A stretch of DNA of 64,000 bases. It comes from JAMDEO01 sp963775295. Its GTDB lineage: Bacteria; Actinomycetota; Thermoleophilia; RBG-16-64-13. Positions 60,217-64,000 of the stretch are shown one piece after another; the first letter of the stretch is position 1, and each line of letters opens with the position of its first letter. The notes below the pieces were generated by a model. The model ran no database searches. It saw only the letters and a program-made list of their open reading frames with translations, and was not told the DNA's origin. The DNA lies in assembly GCA_963775295.1 (NCBI GenBank), contig CAVZIK010000006.1, forward strand, positions 1,302,001 to 1,366,000. Direction: 5' to 3'. Made by a program: the position numbers and the translations under genes.

Positions 60217-61659
60217 CTAAGGGGCCGGCACCGCGTCCGCTTGCGAGCGGGTGTTTTTCTCGTTGCCGGCCCGCCGGCGCCGGTGGCGGCACAGGTAGTA
60301 GGTGGCCAGTGCCACTACAGGGGTGAGCAACAGGAAGCAGCCGCGCAAGATCCAGACAAGGGTTCGGAAATTGGCTCCGAAGATGACGGCGATAACGTCG
60401 TCCGCGCCTGCAACAAACAGAGCCGCCAACGCGGCGAGGATGGCCGCCCCCAAGGCGGTACGACCGGGACGATCCGAGGCGCCCTGCAAGACGTTGTGGA
60501 AGCCCCGGTCTCCGGTTATCCGAACATCCAGCCATGGCCAGTAGTAGAGAAAACCGAAGACCAGCAGGGGAAGCACAACCCCCGGCCAGAAGATGGCTGG
60601 GAGAAGAAAGCCTCCGATGTGGATGTCCCAGGCAGGGAACAGACGGAGTGCTCCCTCGAGCCAACCGGTGTACCAGTCCGGCTGCGCAGCGGAGGTAGCG
60701 CTCCAAGGCGCATAGGGGCCATAGAGCCATACTGGGTTGATCTGGAGGAAAGCCCCGAGAGCCGCAAGCATACCGCCCACCAAGAAGAAGTAGCCACCGC
60801 TGCGGAGAGCGTAGTTGGGAAAGAGCCGGGTCCCCACGATGCTCTTGTCATCACCGCCGCCATTCCGGTACACGGTGTGCTTCTGCCGCCACAGCATGAA
60901 AAGGTGCGCACCCAAAAGCGCCGCGATGATCCCAGGCAGCAGGAAGATGTGAAGGGGGAACAGCCGCGCCACGAAGGCGTCACTCGGGAAGGCCCCGCCA
61001 AAGAAGAGGAAGGCCAGCCAGGGGCCTATGAGGGGGATGGACTCGACGATTGAGAATGTGATGCGGAGACCCGTTCCGGAGAGCAGGTCGTCGGGAGCAG
61101 AATACCCGGTGAATCCGCTGGCCATCACGAGGATGAGCAGCGTGACCCCGATCAGCCAGTTTGCCCGGCGCGGTCGCCTATAGGCGCCGGTGAAGAACAT
61201 GCGGCACACGTGTAGAAGTAGAGCGCCAATGAAGACAAGTGCTGCCCAGTGATGTATCTGCCGGATCACTAGCCCGCCTCTTACGTCGAAGGTGATCCCG
61301 AGGACCGAACTGTAGGCAGCGGACATCGTCGTTCCGCGGAGAGGTTCGTAGCTACCCTGATAGATGACTTGATCCCCGGATGCCTTGAAGAACAGGCTTA
61401 GGAAAATGCCGGTAACGATCAGGATAATGAAGCAGTAGAGGGCGATCTCGCCAAGGAAAAAGGACCAGTGATCGGGGAAGATGTGGCGCATGCTGCGTCG
61501 CACGAATCCCGTCCCTCCGAGATTCTCATCCAGCCACCGGCTTATCCGTAGCGCCCTAGCGCCCGGCTTGCCGTCGGCGGCCACCGTATCGACCTGGCTG
61601 GTCATGCCGGTCGCTCCGTCCTGGCTCTTTGCAGCAGTCATGGCGTCGTCGCTTTTCAT
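60217..61659 (-). CDS. qcrB: Cytochrome b subunit of a bc-type quinol:cytochrome c oxidoreductase
   Basis: A 480-residue membrane protein. Haem-binding histidines appear in IHHWAALVFIGALLLHVCRM (helix B) and HIFLLPGIIAALLGAHLF (helix D). The quinol-site-like segment is IGPWLAFLFFGG, and PDWYTGWLEG is the PEWY-type Qo loop (here PDWY). The C-terminal part adds further helices as in actinobacterial QcrB. Its ATG overlaps the qcrA stop by 4 bases. It is the core of the respiratory complex with the Rieske and diheme subunits. Confidence 0.9.
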   Translation of the reverse strand: MKSDDAMTAAKSQDGATGMTSQVDTVAADGKPGARALRISRWLDENLGGTGFVRRSMRHIFPDHWSFFLGEIALYCFIILIVTGIFLSLFFKASGDQVIYQGSYEPLRGTTMSAAYSSVLGITFDVRGGLVIRQIHHWAALVFIGALLLHVCRMFFTGAYRRPRRANWLIGVTLLILVMASGFTGYSAPDDLLSGTGLRITFSIVESIPLIGPWLAFLFFGGAFPSDAFVARLFPLHIFLLPGIIAALLGAHLFMLWRQKHTVYRNGGGDDKSIVGTRLFPNYALRSGGYFFLVGGMLAALGAFLQINPVWLYGPYAPWSATSAAQPDWYTGWLEGALRLFPAWDIHIGGFLLPAIFWPGVVLPLLVFGFLYYWPWLDVRITGDRGFHNVLQGASDRPGRTALGAAILAALAALFVAGADDVIAVIFGANFRTLVWILRGCFLLLTPVVALATYYLCRHRRRRAGNEKNTRSQADAVPAP

Positions 61660-62549
61660 GGCAGGTTCCAGAATCCCGGGCCCACCGGCTCTCCAAAATC
61701 GCTCTGGGCCGCGAGATTGCCCTGGCTGTCGATCATGAGAGGAAGCTGGGGAAGCGCTCGCGCCGCCGGGCCGTACATGGGCTTCGCTCCCTGAAGAATG
61801 TCAAAAGCTGAGTCGTGACAGGGGCAGAGGAGCAAGTGCGACTCGTCCTCGTATTGCGAGGCGGGGCAGCCCGCGTGGGTGCAAATCAACGAGTAGGCGA
61901 CAAAACCTTCTGGGGTCCAGCTTTCGCGCCCCGCCGGGAGCCGCAGACTATCGCGTGCGACCTGGAACAGAGCGACCGCCGAATCGGCGGCGTGGGTTTG
62001 CCCCTCTGGGTAGGCTATGACAAAACCACCGGACGAGAGTGCGTCCTTGCTCACCAGTCGCCCGTCCGTGGTGACCAGGCGAGACCCCTTGCGCCACTCC
62101 GTGTGAAACAGGGCGTTGCCCGGAAGCGGCCCGAGGGACTGCACGGGAAACAGGGTCCCCACAGCCAAGACCCCTGCACCCGCTCCCAGAAGCAGCCCCA
62201 GAAAGCGCCTGCGAGTGATCACGTCCTTGTTGCTCTCTAGCTCTTCGACCAGGGCGGTTTGGTCTGTCTCCTCGACATGCGGGTAAGGAAAGTCCTCCCG
62301 TACGACGTCCTCGCGTTGAAGGTAGAGACCCCAATAGGTAAGGCCGGTTCCAAGACCGAACAGGCCTAGAGCAAGGAAGCCTCCCAGCCACCAATTCGAA
62401 ACCTGCCACACGTAGGACCATCCAAAGCCGACGCCGCCAGCCATAGCCAGCAGAAAAGCAATGCCTGCCGGCCAGCTCGGCCAATCGCGCCGCCGACGCA
62501 AGGTAGAGTCGTTCGCCCTAGCCGTCTCAGGCATCACCATCACCCCCAT
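61656..62549 (-). CDS. qcrA: Rieske iron-sulfur subunit
   Basis: A 297-residue protein with two N-terminal membrane helices (AGIAFLLAMAGGVGFGWSY, WWLGGFLALGLFGLGTGLTYW) and a third after a twin-arginine-like RRRFLGLLLGAGAGVLAVG, the three-helix form typical of actinobacterial QcrA. The [2Fe-2S] ligands are CTHAGCP near residue 220 and CPCHDSAFD near 242. Start is uncertain among ATGs at 62549, 62540 and 62534; all overlap the qcrC end, indicating coupling. Confidence 0.9.
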   Translation of the reverse strand: MGVMVMPETARANDSTLRRRRDWPSWPAGIAFLLAMAGGVGFGWSYVWQVSNWWLGGFLALGLFGLGTGLTYWGLYLQREDVVREDFPYPHVEETDQTALVEELESNKDVITRRRFLGLLLGAGAGVLAVGTLFPVQSLGPLPGNALFHTEWRKGSRLVTTDGRLVSKDALSSGGFVIAYPEGQTHAADSAVALFQVARDSLRLPAGRESWTPEGFVAYSLICTHAGCPASQYEDESHLLLCPCHDSAFDILQGAKPMYGPAARALPQLPLMIDSQGNLAAQSDFGEPVGPGFWNLP

Positions 62550-63306
62550 GGCCTTGCGCCCACCGAGCGAATACCACCAGTCCTCCTAATCCGAGAAAGA
62601 GCGCGAAAAAGCCCTCTGGAACCGGTCCCAGGTAGCCCAGGCCCCAGCCTCCCGGCGACGGGGGTTGGGCGATGACGTCCTGAAGATAAAGGGCGACTGC
62701 TGTCTGCTGTCGGTAGGTCAAGGTGTCGCTGAAGACGGGCATCTCGCCAGGTCCCTCTTGCACATCAATGAGGGCGTCGGCCCCGCTATCGTTTCCAAGA
62801 GTGGGCGCATTCGCACTACTGGTGAGAGCGCCGCCCCGTCCGGTCGACCCGTGGCACGGGGTGCAGTACATCCGCCAAACATCGCTTCCCTCTCCGTCCG
62901 TTGCACCGTGGGTGCTGGGGTCGGCCACATTCTGTGCCACGTAGTCGGAGACCGCCTGGATCTGCTGTTCATCCAGGAGGTCGGAAAACACCGGCATCCC
63001 TCCTCCGCCTTCGGTCACCTTGGGCTCGATCAGAGCGGAGTCCCCCGCGGCTTTGAGACTAGGCGCGATATCACTACCCTCGCCGTTGCTGCCGTGGCAG
63101 GGGGCGCAGTCCTCGCGGTATGTGTCTGCGGCGCTAGTGACCGCGGCGATCCGTTGACCGGCCGAAGGGAGGGAGACTTGAGGAGAATCGCTGCGAGCTG
63201 GGGCTGGACCTAGGAATGTGGCAACGCCGATGTACAGAATGACCGCAAGGGAAATGATCGCAAATGCGACCAGCCCCTTACGCCCCGATGGTGCAGATGC
63301 CCTCAT
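62527..63306 (-). CDS. qcrC: Diheme cytochrome c subunit of the bc complex
   Basis: A 259-residue protein with an N-terminal anchor (LVAFAIISLAVILYIGVATF), two c-type haem sites (CAPCHGSNGEG near residue 70 and CTPCHGSTGRG near 155) with methionines in GGGGMPVFSDLL and GPGEMPVFSDTL as axial ligands, and a C-terminal membrane helix (GFFALFLGLGGLVVFARW). Diheme cyt c1 encoded first, followed by Rieske and cyt b, is the actinobacterial qcrCAB order. Start at 63306 follows GGGTGGAG; a TTG at 63327 is less likely. Confidence 0.9.
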   Translation of the reverse strand: MRASAPSGRKGLVAFAIISLAVILYIGVATFLGPAPARSDSPQVSLPSAGQRIAAVTSAADTYREDCAPCHGSNGEGSDIAPSLKAAGDSALIEPKVTEGGGGMPVFSDLLDEQQIQAVSDYVAQNVADPSTHGATDGEGSDVWRMYCTPCHGSTGRGGALTSSANAPTLGNDSGADALIDVQEGPGEMPVFSDTLTYRQQTAVALYLQDVIAQPPSPGGWGLGYLGPVPEGFFALFLGLGGLVVFARWAQGHGGDGDA

Positions 63307-63610
63307 CTCCACCCCGCCAAGCCGCAATTGTCGAAAGTGACCTGAGCGACAGTTAGAGCTTAATACATTTGAGACAGATTTTGAATTACTGTCGTTCTCG
63401 TGTTCGATCTTTTGGAGTCAACGGCACCGTCGACGTTATGCAGCTGCCCTTCACGGTTTGCAAACCGGAGGCTTCTCCGACGCATTCGAGATTCGCGACC
63501 ACTTTCGGCTGGCGATCCAGGGGGGCCTCTTCGCCTCCAATGCGGTCGCCGGGGCGAGTGAGCCTGTCGCTCGTCACTCGGACGGCCGGGCCAATTCTTC
63601 GCCCGGCAAC

Positions 63611-63775
63611 GGTCCGTCTCGTTTCGTTCTCCGCTGGCGAGTTTGCCCCCGAATTGCCCCCGAACTCGGCTGAAAGACGCGAAAACCCGGTGACCTGGGC
63701 CAGGTTCCAAACCGGCAGTTCTTTGCTTTCCCTAAGCGGAGAGAGGGGATTCGAACCCGAACTGGCCGCCCGGCC
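63611..63775 (-). repeat. tRNA-3'-end/att-like repeat, copy 12 (rightmost in window)
   Basis: Contains GGTCCGTCTCG, GGCGAGTTTGCCCCCGAATT and GCCCCCGAACTCG, the ACCCGGTG-ACCTG-GGCCAGGT stem, a diverged GCAGTTCTTTGCTTTCC and a T-arm GGGGATTCGAACCCG. The array may continue past the window. The sequence 63307-63610 upstream of qcrC shows no gene and should hold the qcr promoter. Confidence 0.8.
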
Positions 63776-63914
63776 CAACGGTACGCGAGCAGCTGCGCAC
63801 GAGCTGCGCCCTGTCCCGCCGGAATAGCGCTTCGGCATGGACGTTGCCAATGTTCACGGTGGGAATCCACCGAGATCGCGATCTCAAGCTTCAGAGAGGG
63901 CTGCCCAGCCGCTA

Positions 63915-63998
63915 CTACTCTCCCGGCGGCTCCTGTGGGTCCTCGACATGAGGCTCCGCCATGAGTCGTCCGACCGTATCCCACAAAAGCGGGTCGTG
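63915..63998 (-). CDS. 3' end of a gene cut by the window edge
   Basis: The minus-strand frame reads HDPLLWDTVGRLMAEPHVED and ends PQEPPGE followed by two consecutive TAG codons. Composition is coding-like. Too short to identify. It is the first gene to the right of repeat copy 12. Confidence 0.4.
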   Translation of the reverse strand, partial: HDPLLWDTVGRLMAEPHVEDPQEPPGE

Positions 63999-64000
63999 CG

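Noticed and set aside
60241..61053. A 270-codon plus-strand frame over qcrB
   Set aside because: It is the shadow of the cytochrome b gene, which has its haem histidines and PDWY motif on the minus strand.
39881..63775. The repeats as a CRISPR array
   Set aside because: Units are 100-170 bp, imperfect, and separated by kilobases of coding DNA. No cas gene is present.
39881..63775. The repeats as classical integron attC sites
   Set aside because: They contain tRNA T-arm sequence and a terminator rather than attC R/L boxes, segments hold several genes in both orientations, and no integron integrase is seen.

Overview
The window is GC-rich, gene-dense bacterial DNA. It most resembles a deep-branching, largely anaerobic member of the Actinomycetota that carries Wood-Ljungdahl (reductive acetyl-CoA) genes. 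Two things suggest this: an acsE/cooC/cooT/RACo-type cluster at the left edge, and a qcrC-qcrA-qcrB cytochrome bc gene order at the right edge, with a diheme cytochrome c and a multi-span Rieske protein, which is typical of actinobacteria. The assignment is inference. There is no rRNA or complete tRNA in the window to anchor it.

Layout. (1) 1-6.7 kb: a single-strand cluster with a corrinoid-protein reductive activator (5' end cut by the window), a CooC-type ATPase, methyltetrahydrofolate:corrinoid methyltransferase, a small helical protein, CooT, and a three-subunit NADH-linked flavin/iron-sulfur diaphorase module. The catalytic partner of that module is not in view. (2) 6.7-39.8 kb: ordinary, mostly monocistronic genes for housekeeping, transport and stress, including trkAH, ferritin, tandem UspA, MFS and APC transporters, ChrA, a ThDP enzyme, an AT-richer metF that looks acquired, and a FecR-SLH surface protein. 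Two items stand out: a short-chain dehydrogenase/ERG2-sigma-1-receptor-like gene pair at 13.6-15.1 kb, and a DsrE-family gene at 17.4-17.8 kb whose first motif cysteine is replaced by an in-frame UGA directly followed by a perfect hairpin, a probable selenoprotein. (3) 39.9-63.8 kb: at least twelve copies of an approximately 100-170 bp repeat, all in one orientation. Where well preserved, a copy contains (read on the minus strand) a tRNA T-arm/acceptor 3' end, a terminator-like hairpin and a GC-rich inverted repeat enclosing two TTGCCCCCGAA units. Between copies lie 1-4 kb segments with one to several genes for envelope, stress and redox functions (HPF/baeRF3, CsbD, GlsB, SHOCT, PRC-barrel, lipoproteins, permease, ferredoxin, cytochrome bc). 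This looks like a tandem array of integrations at a tRNA 3' end, or a tRNA-att cassette array. No integrase lies in the window. One 1.42-kb IS256-type element with a 9-bp target duplication sits at the edge of one repeat copy.

How the genes work together: the left cluster would deliver methyl groups to the corrinoid iron-sulfur protein, reactivate its cobalt and load nickel into CODH/ACS, with MetF (22 kb) as a possible methyl-branch enzyme and the diaphorase exchanging electrons with NAD(H). The right edge encodes a quinol:cytochrome c oxidoreductase, implying respiratory metabolism as well. Several genes are broken (histidine kinase frameshift, MFS amber stop, multiply frameshifted lipoprotein). 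These could be real decay or assembly errors.
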